Positions 55,509 through 64,000 of a DNA stretch of 64,000 nucleotides are shown in pieces. Source of the DNA: Bradyrhizobium sp. CSA112. GTDB lineage: Bacteria; Pseudomonadota; Alphaproteobacteria; Rhizobiales; Xanthobacteraceae. The translations under genes and the position numbers were made by a program. The stretch spans positions 372,001-436,000 of the forward strand of contig NZ_JAACFS010000003.1 of the NCBI RefSeq assembly GCF_029051645.1, in the 5' to 3' direction. The notes beneath the pieces were generated by a model. The model searched no databases, was not told the DNA's origin, and was given only the letters and a program-made list of their open reading frames with translations. Every line of letters begins with the position of its first letter. Positions within the stretch are counted from its first letter, which is position 1.

Positions 55509-56465
55509 TTACTTGGGAACCTCGATGGCTGCCGTGCCCTGTGCGGCCTTCTCGGCGCTCAAGATCCAGACCAGCCCGCCGATCGCGCCGACGATGAAAT
55601 ATACTGCGCCAAAGAGCAGCGAGATGTTGACGCCCTCGTTGGCCATCAGTCCGGCATATCCGAACGCCAGCCCCATGGTGGCCTCGCGGACGCCCCAGCC
55701 GGCTATCGAAATCGGCAGCATGGTGATCAGCATCACGGGCGGAACGAGCTGGAAAATCTGGCCGAACAGCACGGGGGCTGCGATCGACTGCACCACGCAC
55801 CAGGCGATGACGACGGCGAGCACGTGCACCAGCAACGACAGCACCGCGACTTTCGGACCGTGGGAGCCGAACAGCACACGATTGGCGATCACTGAGCAGG
55901 CGTGGATGTGATGGGTTCCCCACCAGCGCTTCAACCACGGCCACGGCAGTCTGCCGAGCAGGAGAAATCCGAGGCCGCCGGCAAGCGCTGCGAAATCGAC
56001 GAACAGCAGCGCCGACCTTCCGTGCGGATCGGTGATCAGGCGGTAGCTCCAGGGCAGGCTCGCGACGATGACCACAGCGAGCGCGATCAGGCCGATAGCG
56101 CGGTCGACGAAGATGGAATAGGTGGCGGCCCGCCAGCCGGCGCCGCTGCGCGCCACCAGCCAAAGCCGTACCGCGTCGCCGCCGATCGAGGAGGGCAGGG
56201 TCTGGTTGAAGAAGGTTCCGATCACGTTGAAGCGCATCGCCTGCCTGGTCGGCAGCGGCGCGCCGCACTCCGCGCTGATCTCTCGCCATCGCAACACGCC
56301 GATGAATATCTGCAGGAACGCCACGGCGATCGCCACGCCGATCCAGCCAAGGCTGGAAACGTCGATGCGGGCGACGAGGTCGGCTAGATCGATCTTGCGC
56401 AGCGAGAAATACAGGAGCGCCGCCGAGACCAGTATCTTCAAAGTCGAAAGCAGGATTCGGCGCAT
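55509..56465 (-). CDS. UPF0104 / YbhN-like (LPG synthase transmembrane domain) protein
   Basis: 318-residue inner-membrane protein with about 8 helices. TLKILVSAALLYFSLRKID and the central GTFFNQTLPSSIGGDAVRLW and LPISIAGWGVREATMG are typical of the lysylphosphatidylglycerol synthase TM region/UPF0104 family. In polysaccharide loci such proteins probably move lipid carriers or modify lipids, but this is not proved. ATG at 56465 is taken; the longer frame to 56627 overlaps the intergenic side. It is separated by 26 bases from the WecA-like gene. Confidence 0.82.
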   Translation of the reverse strand: MRRILLSTLKILVSAALLYFSLRKIDLADLVARIDVSSLGWIGVAIAVAFLQIFIGVLRWREISAECGAPLPTRQAMRFNVIGTFFNQTLPSSIGGDAVRLWLVARSGAGWRAATYSIFVDRAIGLIALAVVIVASLPWSYRLITDPHGRSALLFVDFAALAGGLGFLLLGRLPWPWLKRWWGTHHIHACSVIANRVLFGSHGPKVAVLSLLVHVLAVVIAWCVVQSIAAPVLFGQIFQLVPPVMLITMLPISIAGWGVREATMGLAFGYAGLMANEGVNISLLFGAVYFIVGAIGGLVWILSAEKAAQGTAAIEVPK

Positions 56466-56637
56466 CTCGCCCGTGCTGGGTTTGAGAAGGGGTGCAAAAA
56501 GCGATGCAATTCGGCGCCTTGGTATGGTTTTCAGGCCGATCTGGCAATAGCGGGGCTGGTAGGTGTTGCGGCCCCCTCGACAACGCGGGTAAAAAGCCGC
56601 GAACCGGATGTGGCGAGCCGGTGCCACGTTCAGGGAT

Positions 56638-57458
56638 ATGATGTCGGATCAGGCAATATTGGTCACGGGAGCAGCCGGTTTCATCGGCTTCCACGTCGCT
56701 CGCCGGTTGCTGGCCGAGGGCCGCGCGGTGGTCGGCCTCGACAATCTCAACGACTACTACGATCCGGCGCTGAAACGGGCGCGGCTGGACATCCTGCGCC
56801 AGGAGCAGGGTTTTGCGTTCGAACAGATCAATCTCGCCGATCGCGCCTCGATGGAACGTCTGTTCGCCAAACACCGCTTTGCAAAGCTACCGTTTTCGGA
56901 GAACGACAAGACCGACCATCCGGTCAGCCTCTATGCCGCCACGAAGAAGGCCAATGAGCTGATCGCACATTCCTACAGCCACCTCTACCGTCTTCCGGTG
57001 AGGGACCTGCGGTTCTTTACCATTTACGGGCCATGGGGACGGCCCGATATGGCGTATTTCCTCTTTACCAAAGCGATCGTGGAGGGCACTCCGATCAGGC
57101 TCTTTAACCATGGCAGGATGCGGCGCGACTTTACCCATGTTGCGGACGCGACACGTGCCATACTGCACCTGGTCGATCAGGCCCCGCGCGATGGCGGCCC
57201 GGCGGCCGATGCGCCGGCACGTATTTACAATGTTGGCAACAATCACCCGGAAGAACTAACCCATGTGGTCTCGGTTCTGGAGCGGGAATTGGGCCGCGCG
57301 GCGTAAAGGAGATGCTGCCGATGCAGCCCGGAGACGTGACCGAGACCTTCGCCGATGTCGCGGAATTGATGCGCGACACCGGTTTCAGGCCGCAGACCTC
57401 GACCGAGGACGGGCTTGCCGATTTTGTCGCCTGGTATCGTGACTCTTACAGGATTTGA
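56638..57458 (+). pseudogene. UDP-glucuronate 4-epimerase pseudogene (internal deletion plus frameshift)
   Basis: Starts MMSDQAILVTGAAGFIGFHV and is close to the intact gene at 1077-2093. After LFAKHRF it jumps to AKLPFSEND: about 58 residues, including the AAQAGVRYS and SSSSVYGAN active-site parts, are missing (junction near nt 56880). Near 57300 a base is lost (GRAA stop instead of GRTAIKEML), and the end KEMLPMQPGD.. FVAWYRDSYRI stop at 57456-57458 is in the other frame. The loss is fatal for activity. Confidence 0.9.
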
Positions 57459-57465
57459 GGCGCCG

Positions 57466-58878
57466 ATGAGCCAACGAATTATTCCCCTGATCATGTGCGG
57501 TGGCGCGGGAACGCGGCTGTGGCCGGCCTCGCGCGAGGTTCACCCCAAGCAGTTCCTGTCCTTGTTCGGGGCGCGCTCGACGTTCCAGGACACGCTGTTG
57601 CGGGTTTCCGATGCTGATCTGTTCGAACGGCCCGTCATCATCACCAACAACGCCTATCGCTTCATGGTGCTCGAGCAACTGGCGGAGATCGGGCTCGAGG
57701 CCGACGTGCTGCTCGAACCGATGCGGCGCGATTCCGGGCCTGCGATTGCGGCTGGCGCCGCTTTTGCAGAGGCGCGCGACAAGGATGCGATCGTGCTGGC
57801 GCTCGCCGCCGATCACGTCGTTTCCGACACACCCGCCTTCCTCGCCGCCTGCCGCGAGGGGCTGGCTGCAGCGGAAGCCGGGCACATCGTCACGTTCGGT
57901 GTGCAGCCCGAACGCGCCGCTACCGAATATGGCTACATCAATCCCGGCGAAGTCATTTCCGGCAAGGTCCACGCGGTCGCGAAGTTTGTCGAGAAGCCTG
58001 ATCCGGCAACGGCGGCGGGTTATGTCGAGGCCGGGTATCTCTGGAACAGCGGCAACTTCATGTTCCGCGCCGCCATACTGTCGGATGAATATCGCAAGGT
58101 GGATGCGGACAGCGTCCAGGCCGTGACCGACGCGGTGGCGAAGGCGGGCACCGACCTCGGATTCGTCAAGCTCGACGATGCCGCGTTCGGATCGGCGAAG
58201 TCGATCTCGATCGACTATGCTGTGATGGAAAAGACCGCGCGCGCCGCGGTCGTGCCGGTCGCGTGCGGCTGGTCCGACGTCGGCTCCTGGCATGCGGTGT
58301 GGGAATTGTCCGGCAAGGACGGCGAGGGCAACGCGGCTCGCGGCGTTGCCGTGTTCGAGGATTCCCGCAACTGCAACGTATCGACCGACCGCGCGCTGGT
58401 CGCGCTCGAAGGCGTCGACGATCTCGTGGTGGTCGCGACCCAGGACGCCGTGCTGGTCTCCAGGCAAAAGGACGCCAACGGGCTGAAGCGGCTGGTCGCG
58501 AAGCTGAAGACGGTGGCTCCGCAGGTGACCGAGGATCACATCAGGGTACACAGGCCCTGGGGATCCTATCAGTCGGTCGACAATGGCGACCGGCATCAGG
58601 TCAAGCGCATCATCGTCAAGCCGGGCGGGCGGCTTTCGCTGCAGAAGCATCACCACCGGGCCGAGCACTGGATCGTGGTGCGCGGAACGGCGCAGGTTAC
58701 CGTCAACGAGCTGGTCAAGACCGTGCACGAGAACGAATCGATCTACATCCCGATCGGCGCGGTGCACCGGTTGGAGAATCCCGGCAAGATTCAGCTCGAA
58801 CTGATCGAGGTCCAGACCGGCAGCTATTTCGGCGAGGACGACATCATCCGCATCGAGGACGACTACAAGCGCAGTTGA
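57466..58878 (+). CDS. manC: Mannose-1-phosphate guanylyltransferase / mannose-6-phosphate isomerase
   Basis: 470-residue bifunctional enzyme. The nucleotidyltransferase half has LIMCGGAGTRLWPASREVHP and PKQF, VFVEKPDPATA-like KFVEKPD and YLWNSGNFMFRA. The C-terminal cupin has RPWGSYQSVDNGDRHQVKRI and QKHHHRAEHWIVVRGTA with the metal ligands. It produces GDP-mannose, used by Gmd/Fcl and mannosyltransferases. The start at 57466 lies seven bases after the pseudogene stop, and GAGGCG precedes it. Confidence 0.95.
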   Translation: MSQRIIPLIMCGGAGTRLWPASREVHPKQFLSLFGARSTFQDTLLRVSDADLFERPVIITNNAYRFMVLEQLAEIGLEADVLLEPMRRDSGPAIAAGAAFAEARDKDAIVLALAADHVVSDTPAFLAACREGLAAAEAGHIVTFGVQPERAATEYGYINPGEVISGKVHAVAKFVEKPDPATAAGYVEAGYLWNSGNFMFRAAILSDEYRKVDADSVQAVTDAVAKAGTDLGFVKLDDAAFGSAKSISIDYAVMEKTARAAVVPVACGWSDVGSWHAVWELSGKDGEGNAARGVAVFEDSRNCNVSTDRALVALEGVDDLVVVATQDAVLVSRQKDANGLKRLVAKLKTVAPQVTEDHIRVHRPWGSYQSVDNGDRHQVKRIIVKPGGRLSLQKHHHRAEHWIVVRGTAQVTVNELVKTVHENESIYIPIGAVHRLENPGKIQLELIEVQTGSYFGEDDIIRIEDDYKRS

Positions 58879-59032
58879 GCGAAACAGTAGTTTTACCGGT
58901 CCCGGCGGCTGTAATTCTTTGAATCAAAACGTGTCCGAAAACCGTCGATCGCGTTCGCCACATCTGTGACAGCGTGCTAGAGAACCGACGGGGGACGTTA
59001 CCGGCGCAGAATCTGCTTGGGGTCGACAAATC

Positions 59033-60049
59033 ATGAGTTTCAAAGGGTCCGCATCTGCCGCGAAGACCGATGCAGAACGCGGCTTGCGCGTCGGCGTGGT
59101 CGGCGCAGGCGTGATGGGCAGCAACCATGCCCGCGTGCTGGCTGGTCTGCCCGGGGTGACGCTGGTCGGCATCGTCGATCCGTTACCGGAACACCGTGTG
59201 CGCGCCACCGCGCTTGCCGGCTGCCGGGCTTTCGCCGATCTCGACGAGCTGTTTGACGAGGGCGTCGATGCCGTGACGATCGCGGCGCCGACCCATCTGC
59301 ATCATGAGATTGCGCTCGCCTGCGTCACCCGCAACATCCACATCCTGGTCGAGAAGCCGGTCGCTTCCACCGTGGAGGAGGGGCAGGACATCGTCAATGC
59401 GGCGCGCAGCGCCGGCGTGACGCTGATGGTCGGCCATGTCGAGCGCTTCAATCCAGCGGTCGCCGCGATCAAGCAGGCAATCTCGGGCGAGGACATTCTC
59501 TCGATCGGCATCACCCGCGTCGGGCCGTTCCCGCCGCGGATGTCGAATGTCGGCGTGGTGATCGATCTCGCCGTGCACGACATCGACCTGATCCGCTGGT
59601 TCACCGAGTCCGATATCGTCGAGGTGCAGCCGCAGCTCTCGAGCGCGGTTGCCGAGCGCGAGGACATTGCGCTGCTGCAGTTCCGCACCGCCTCCGGCGT
59701 GCTCGCCCACATCAACACCAACTGGCTGACGCCGTTCAAGGCGCGCAGCGTCACGGTTGCGACGCGCGGCAAATATGTGATGGGCGATCTGCTGACACGC
59801 CAGGTGACCGAGTGTTTCGGCTTCAAGCCGGACGGCAGCTATTCGATGCGGCATCTGCCGGTCGGCCATGACGAACCGCTCCGCGCCGAACTGATCGCGT
59901 TCCTCGATGCCGTCCGCACCGGTAATGTGCCGGCGGTTTCCGGCGATGAGGGCGTCGCCAGTCTCGAAATCGCGATCCGCTGCCTCGAGCAGCCCGCCAA
60001 GCCCGCGGCTTCCGCCGCGCGCAAGGGCCCGCGCCGCATCGCCGGCTGA
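59033..60049 (+). CDS. Gfo/Idh/MocA-family oxidoreductase (UDP-sugar 3-dehydrogenase-like)
   Basis: 338-residue NAD(P)-dependent enzyme. VGVVGAGVMGSNHARVLAGL is the Rossmann motif, HILVEKPVASTVEEGQDIV the conserved EKP, and MVGHVERFNPAVAAIKQ the next. In polysaccharide loci proteins of this pattern (WlbA-like) oxidise C3 of a UDP-GlcNAc(A) to a keto group for a following DegT transferase, and the DegT gene is next (30 bases away). A glycoside or inositol substrate cannot be excluded. Confidence 0.87.
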   Translation: MSFKGSASAAKTDAERGLRVGVVGAGVMGSNHARVLAGLPGVTLVGIVDPLPEHRVRATALAGCRAFADLDELFDEGVDAVTIAAPTHLHHEIALACVTRNIHILVEKPVASTVEEGQDIVNAARSAGVTLMVGHVERFNPAVAAIKQAISGEDILSIGITRVGPFPPRMSNVGVVIDLAVHDIDLIRWFTESDIVEVQPQLSSAVAEREDIALLQFRTASGVLAHINTNWLTPFKARSVTVATRGKYVMGDLLTRQVTECFGFKPDGSYSMRHLPVGHDEPLRAELIAFLDAVRTGNVPAVSGDEGVASLEIAIRCLEQPAKPAASAARKGPRRIAG

Positions 60050-60078
60050 ACTCTCCCATCCGATTCCCGGAAGGCACC

Positions 60079-61230
60079 ATGAACCAGCATATGCGCCAAG
60101 AACCCGTTCCCTTCGTCGACATTACCGCGCAGCGCCGACGGCTCGGTAAATCGATCGATGAGGCCGTTGCCCGCGTGCTCAACCACTGCCAGTTCATCAA
60201 CGGGCCGGAGGTCACGGAGTTGGAAGCCGCGCTTGCAAAATTTTGCGGCGCCAAGCACGTCGTGAGCTGCGCCAGCGGCACCGACGCGCTGCTGATGGTG
60301 CTGATGGCGAAGCAGATCGGCCCCGGCGATGCCGTGTTGTGTCCCTCCTTCACCTTTTGCGCGACCGGCGAGGTGGTGGTGCTGACCGGTGCCACGCCCA
60401 TCTTCGTCGACGTCGACGAGGTGACCTTCAATATCGACACCGGCTCGCTGAAGCGCGGCATCGCAACCGCGCGGCAGCGCGGCCTGAAGCCGCGGGCGGT
60501 GATCCCGGTCGACCTGTTCGGACAAAGCGCCGACCACGACGCGATCGGCGCCATCGCGGAGGCCGAGGGCCTCTTCGTGCTCAACGACGCCGCGCAGAGC
60601 TTTGGCGCCAGCTACAAGGGCCGCCGGCTCGGTACCTTCGGCCTGGCGACCACAACCAGCTTCTTTCCCGCAAAGCCGCTCGGCTGCTACGGCGACGGCG
60701 GCGCGATCTTCACCGACGACGATGCGCTGGCCGAAACGCTGCGCAGCATCCGCGTCCACGGCCAGGGCTCGGACAAATACGACAATGTCCGTATCGGCCT
60801 CACCGCGCGGCTCGACACCATGCAAGCCGCGATTCTGATCGAGAAGCTGAAAATCTTCCAGGACGAGATCGCGGCGCGCAATGTGGTTGCAGAGCGCTAT
60901 GCGCGGGGGCTCGGAAATGTCGTGACCGTGCCCCGTCTTGCCAGCGGCTGCAGCTCGATCTGGGCGTGCTATACCATCCGCCTGCCTAAAGGCACGGACC
61001 GTGACCGCTTCGTTGCCAACCTGAAGGCGCAGGGGATTCCGACCGCGATCTATTACACGAAATCGATCCATCAGCAGACCGCCTACAAGAGTTTCCCGGT
61101 GGCGGACGGCGGGCTGCCGGTGAGCGAAAAGCTCTCGGACGATGTCGTCAGCCTGCCGATTCACGCCTATCTCGACGAGGCGACGCAGGCGCGGGTGATC
61201 GAGGCGGTGCGCGGCGCGCTCTCTTCCTGA
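60079..61230 (+). CDS. DegT/DnrJ/EryC1/StrS-family sugar aminotransferase
   Basis: 383-residue PLP enzyme. PFVDITAQRRRLGKSIDEAV at the start, CASGTDALLMVLMA, VDLFGQSADHDAI, LNDAAQSFGASYKG and FFPAKPLGCYGDGGA (PLP Lys in PAKPLG) are in order. It transfers an amino group to a keto-sugar nucleotide; with the preceding Gfo/Idh gene it suggests a 3-amino-3-deoxy sugar (inference). Length is normal. Confidence 0.92.
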   Translation: MNQHMRQEPVPFVDITAQRRRLGKSIDEAVARVLNHCQFINGPEVTELEAALAKFCGAKHVVSCASGTDALLMVLMAKQIGPGDAVLCPSFTFCATGEVVVLTGATPIFVDVDEVTFNIDTGSLKRGIATARQRGLKPRAVIPVDLFGQSADHDAIGAIAEAEGLFVLNDAAQSFGASYKGRRLGTFGLATTTSFFPAKPLGCYGDGGAIFTDDDALAETLRSIRVHGQGSDKYDNVRIGLTARLDTMQAAILIEKLKIFQDEIAARNVVAERYARGLGNVVTVPRLASGCSSIWACYTIRLPKGTDRDRFVANLKAQGIPTAIYYTKSIHQQTAYKSFPVADGGLPVSEKLSDDVVSLPIHAYLDEATQARVIEAVRGALSS

Positions 61231-61266
61231 TTTCACGGTTTGGCGAATATGCGCTAGAAGCGGCGC

Positions 61267-62808
61267 ATGCTCGGACGCATCTTCACCGTCGGCGGTTACA
61301 CGCTGCTTTCGCGGCTGACCGGTTTCGCGCGCGACATCATGCTCGCCGCCATACTCGGCGCCGGGCCTGTCGCCGATGCGTTTTTCGTGGCGCTGCGGCT
61401 GCCCAATCATTTTCGCGCGATCTTCGCCGAAGGCGCCTTCAACGCCGCCTTCGTACCGGCCTATGCGCATCTGCACGGCAAGGGTGAAGCGTCGGCGCGG
61501 CTGTTCGCCGACCGCGTCTTCACGCTGCTGTTTGCCGTCCAAGTGATCCTGCTCGTTGTCGCCTGGGTGTTCATGCCGGAGGTGATCGCCATTCTCGCGC
61601 CGGGATTCAAGGACGATCCGGCGCGCGGCGAACTTGCGATTTCGCTGACGCGGATCACATTTCCGTATTTGCTGTTGATCACGCTGGTGACGCTGTACGG
61701 CGGCATGCTCAACGTGATGCACCGCTTTGCGAGCGCCGCCGCCGCGCCGATCTTTCTCAATTTGTCGATGATGGCGACGCTGGCGCTGGCCGCGTTCTTT
61801 CCGGGCGCGGGCTACGCCGCCGCATGGGGCGTCCTGCTCGCCGGCATCCTTGAATTCCTGCTGCTGGCCGGCGACGCGGCCAAGACCGGCATCCTGCCGA
61901 AATTCGCTTTCGTCAAATTCGACGAAGACGTGCGCGCGTTCTTTCGGGCGCTCGGGCCTGCGACCATCGGCTCGATGGGAACGCAGGTCGCGTTGTTCGC
62001 CGACACCATCATCGCGACCTTTCTGCCGGCAGGTGCGCTTTCGGCGCTGTACTACGCCGACCGTCTCAACCAGTTGCCGATCGGCGTGATCGGGATCGCG
62101 ATCGGCACCGTGCTGTTGCCGGAAATGTCGCGGCGCCTGACCGCGAACGATGTCACCGGTGCATCAGCCGCGCAGCGGCGCGCGTTCGAATTCTCGCTGT
62201 TGTTTTCGGTGCCGTTCGTCGCCGCCTTCCTGACCGTGCCTGACGTCATCATGCGCGCGATGTTTGCGCGCGGCGCATTCTCGAAGGCGGATGCCGTGGC
62301 CGCGGGCGCCACATTGGCCGCTTACGCGATCGGACTCATTCCGTTCGTGACCATCCGCAGCGCGGTGGCGACCTTCTATGCCCGTCATGACACCGCGACG
62401 CCGGTCAAGGCGGCGCTGACCGGCGTTGCGGTCAACGTGGCGCTGAAGGTCGCTTTGATGGGGGCCCTGGCGCAAATCGGCCTGGCGCTCGCCACCGCCA
62501 TCGGGGCCTGGGTCAATCTGCTGCTCGTGCTGTTTTTCGCGGTGCGGGCAGGCTACCTCGAACTCGACCGCGCCTGGATGACGTCGCTCGCCAAGTTCGC
62601 GGCGGCGGGGGTTCTGCTCGCCGCCGCGCTTTGGGCCATCGCGCGATTCGCTAATTTCTACTTCGCGCAAATGCACATCTTCCGCGACGAGACCTCGCTG
62701 CTGCTGCTGATCGTGGCTGGTGCATTCGTGTACGGGGTCTTGATCCTGCTGCTGTTTGGCAGGGGATGGCTATTTGTGCTGCTCCGCGACCGCCAATCCC
62801 GGGGCTAA
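61267..62808 (+). CDS. murJ: Lipid II flippase MurJ
   Basis: 513-residue polytopic membrane protein with 13-14 helices. FTVGGYTLLSRLTGFARDIM and ADAFFVALRLPNHFRAIFAE, GAFNAAFVPAYA, and the second-half IATFLPAGALSALYYADRL are those of MviN/MurJ. It exports the peptidoglycan precursor lipid II. It follows DegT by 36 bases and is probably read through from the polysaccharide genes, though it is a core cell-wall gene. Confidence 0.95.
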   Translation: MLGRIFTVGGYTLLSRLTGFARDIMLAAILGAGPVADAFFVALRLPNHFRAIFAEGAFNAAFVPAYAHLHGKGEASARLFADRVFTLLFAVQVILLVVAWVFMPEVIAILAPGFKDDPARGELAISLTRITFPYLLLITLVTLYGGMLNVMHRFASAAAAPIFLNLSMMATLALAAFFPGAGYAAAWGVLLAGILEFLLLAGDAAKTGILPKFAFVKFDEDVRAFFRALGPATIGSMGTQVALFADTIIATFLPAGALSALYYADRLNQLPIGVIGIAIGTVLLPEMSRRLTANDVTGASAAQRRAFEFSLLFSVPFVAAFLTVPDVIMRAMFARGAFSKADAVAAGATLAAYAIGLIPFVTIRSAVATFYARHDTATPVKAALTGVAVNVALKVALMGALAQIGLALATAIGAWVNLLLVLFFAVRAGYLELDRAWMTSLAKFAAAGVLLAAALWAIARFANFYFAQMHIFRDETSLLLLIVAGAFVYGVLILLLFGRGWLFVLLRDRQSRG

Positions 62809-63142
62809 ACTTCTGTGAATAAAAGAAATTTTCTGGAAGTCGCGCGCTGGCCGCGTTAGCGCAGGCTCGCGCCTGCCGCCGGAAAAACGCCGGCATTGCG
62901 AGCCGGACGCCATCAAGTTTTCTTGTTGTGCAGGTGCGGAAAATCCGGCCGCTGGAATAGTGGTCGCCGCTGAAAGCGGGTTTGCGCTGGCTCGCGAACC
63001 GCTGCAATATAGAACGCTTCCAGGTGCGTGATCCGGAAACGCGGGTACCGGGTTCTCCGAAAGGATCATGCTCAAAAACAAAAGTGAGTGCGGTGACGTT
63101 TCCAGGAAAAGTCATCACGCGCTAACGGCAATTGGAGATACG
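62809..63142. other. Intergenic region murJ / molybdenum hydroxylase
   Basis: Contains the repeat at 63030-63075. No gene is supported; a minus-strand frame through 63118 has no ribosome binding site. The sequence cgccggaaaaacgccggc near 62877-62896 can form a small hairpin and might end murJ transcription. AATTGGAGATACG gives the ribosome binding site of the next gene. Confidence 0.5.
63030..63075. repeat. gatccggaaacgcgggtaccgg ... gatcatgctc repeat
   Basis: gtgatccggaaacgcgggtacc followed by gggttctccgaaaggatcatgctc is a member of the same family as 40896-40976; the centre is palindromic. Confidence 0.8.
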
Positions 63143-64000
63143 ATGGCAGCTCCCATCAAGTTCGGCGTCGGTCAAAGCGTTCTTCGCAAGGAAGACGACG
63201 CGCTCATTCGCGGCAGGGGCCGCTATACCGACGACCACTCACCGTCGCCTGCGATGCACGCGCTGATGCTGCGCTCGCCGCATGCGCACGCGAAGTTCAC
63301 CATCAACGTTACCAAGGCCCGCGGGATGCCGGGCGTGTCGCTGATTCTGACCGCAGCGGAGGTCGGTGATCTCGGCGATCTGCCGTGCCTGTTCAACCTG
63401 GAAGTAGATCCGTTCACCGGCCCGCCCTATCCGATTCTAGCCAAAGACGAGGTTCGCCATGTCGGCGACGCCATCGCCTTCGTCGTCGCCGATACGATCG
63501 ATCAGGCCCGCGACGCGATCGAGGCGATCGAAGTGAAGTGGACGCCGCTTCCTTCGGTGGTCGGCGTCGTCAACGCCGTCAAGCAGGGAGCGCCGCAGGT
63601 CTGGCCCGACAAGCCCGGCAATGTGCTGTTCGACGTGTCGATCGGCGACAAGAAGGCGGCTGAAGCCGCCTTTGCCAAGGCGCATGCGGTCGCCGAAGTA
63701 TCGATCGTTAACCCGCGCGTCATCACCAACTTCATGGAAACGCGCGCCGCGGTCGCCGAATACGACGCCAAGCGCGATCATCTGACGCTGACTATCGGCA
63801 GCCAGGGCAGCCATCGCCTGCGCGAAATCCTGTGCGGCATGGTGCTGAAGATTCCGATGGAAAAGATGCGGGTGATCTGTCCCGACGTCGGCGGCGGCTT
63901 CGGCACCAAGCTGTTTCCATATCGCGAATACGCACTTATTTCAGTTGCGGCGAAAAAGCTGCGCAAGACCGTCAAATGGACCGCCGACCGCTCCGATCAC
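63143..64000 (+). CDS. Molybdenum hydroxylase large subunit (CoxL/XdhA family), 3' end outside the window
   Basis: 286 residues are visible and the frame runs off the window. VGQSVLRKEDDALIRGRGRY and MLRSPHAHAKFTI are the standard N-terminus of xanthine-dehydrogenase-type molybdopterin subunits; EVRHVGDAIAFVVADT and, near the end, CPDVGGGFGTKLFPYREYAL (molybdopterin contact) follow. A complete subunit has about 770-800 residues. The form I versus form II CoxL active-site loop lies beyond the window, so CO dehydrogenase cannot be claimed. The ATG at 63143 has GGAG eight bases upstream. Confidence 0.9.
   Translation, partial: MAAPIKFGVGQSVLRKEDDALIRGRGRYTDDHSPSPAMHALMLRSPHAHAKFTINVTKARGMPGVSLILTAAEVGDLGDLPCLFNLEVDPFTGPPYPILAKDEVRHVGDAIAFVVADTIDQARDAIEAIEVKWTPLPSVVGVVNAVKQGAPQVWPDKPGNVLFDVSIGDKKAAEAAFAKAHAVAEVSIVNPRVITNFMETRAAVAEYDAKRDHLTLTIGSQGSHRLREILCGMVLKIPMEKMRVICPDVGGGFGTKLFPYREYALISVAAKKLRKTVKWTADRSDH

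Noticed and set aside
54460..56874. 804-codon minus-strand frame joining three genes
   Set aside because: Its upstream part is a shadow of the UPF0104 gene and the pseudogene; only the part after the ATG at 55482 codes (WecA-like).

Overview
The window looks like chromosomal DNA of a Bradyrhizobium-type alphaproteobacterium (Nitrobacteraceae). The evidence is high GC with strong third-position GC bias, three LIV-type (branched-chain amino acid family) ABC transporter clusters within about 24 kb, an alphaproteobacterial LPS-core heptose locus, and intergenic palindromic repeats of kinds common in that group (gagcatgatc...gatcatgctc, cgtcattgcgagcgc..., and the pair ending in ctccacccatccta). 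I see no tRNA, rRNA, CRISPR array, phage or intact insertion sequence.

Layout. 1-2.1 kb: end of a nucleotide-sugar dehydrogenase gene (cut by the window edge) and an intact UDP-glucuronate 4-epimerase gene. 2.1-2.8 kb: a gene-poor gap holding a decayed, reverse-oriented gmd/fcl remnant. 2.8-5.2 kb: divergent PaaK-like ligase and AGE-family sugar epimerase genes. 5.3-12.7 kb: LIV cluster A (minus strand) with an acyl-CoA synthetase gene inside it. 13-18.7 kb: a Crp/Fnr regulator and LIV cluster B (minus). 19-21 kb: gmd and fcl (GDP-fucose synthesis). 21.1-24.3 kb: an orphan Bug-type binding protein, a HemD-like protein, PurU and a small lipoprotein. 24.6-29.3 kb: LIV cluster C (plus). 29.3-36.4 kb: a MetE-like protein, an acyltransferase, an HTH/methyltransferase-like protein, metK and ahcY, largely methionine/SAM-cycle functions. 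36.6-40.9 kb: a flavin monooxygenase, a 51-codon small gene, a dense repeat patch, and ACT, EthD and FAH-fold proteins. 41-63 kb: an envelope-polysaccharide locus (MsbA-like exporter, galE, glycosyltransferase, waaF, gmhB, hldD, hldE, two tandem O-antigen-ligase-like proteins, CapD-like dehydratase, WecA-like transferase, UPF0104 membrane protein, manC, a Gfo/Idh plus DegT amino-sugar pair, murJ), with three broken gene pieces in it. 63.1 kb to the end: start of a CoxL/XdhA-type molybdenum hydroxylase.

How it works together. ManC makes GDP-mannose, Gmd and Fcl convert it to GDP-fucose, and GalE, the UDP-glucuronate epimerase, the CapD-like dehydratase and the Gfo/DegT pair supply other activated sugars. 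WecA-like, WaaF, the GT4 enzyme and the ligase-like proteins would assemble LPS and O-antigen; GmhB, HldE and HldD make the ADP-heptose used by WaaF.

Most interesting structure: the divergent waaF/hldD start region is present twice, flanking gmhB. The second copy places a 20-residue waaF-derived leader frame in ATGA overlap with gmhB, and the first copy leaves a dead hldD fragment. Together with the gmd/fcl remnant, an internally deleted and frameshifted epimerase pseudogene and a truncated glycosyltransferase, this shows that the polysaccharide genes here have been repeatedly duplicated and pruned. I found no clearly novel defence or mobile system.
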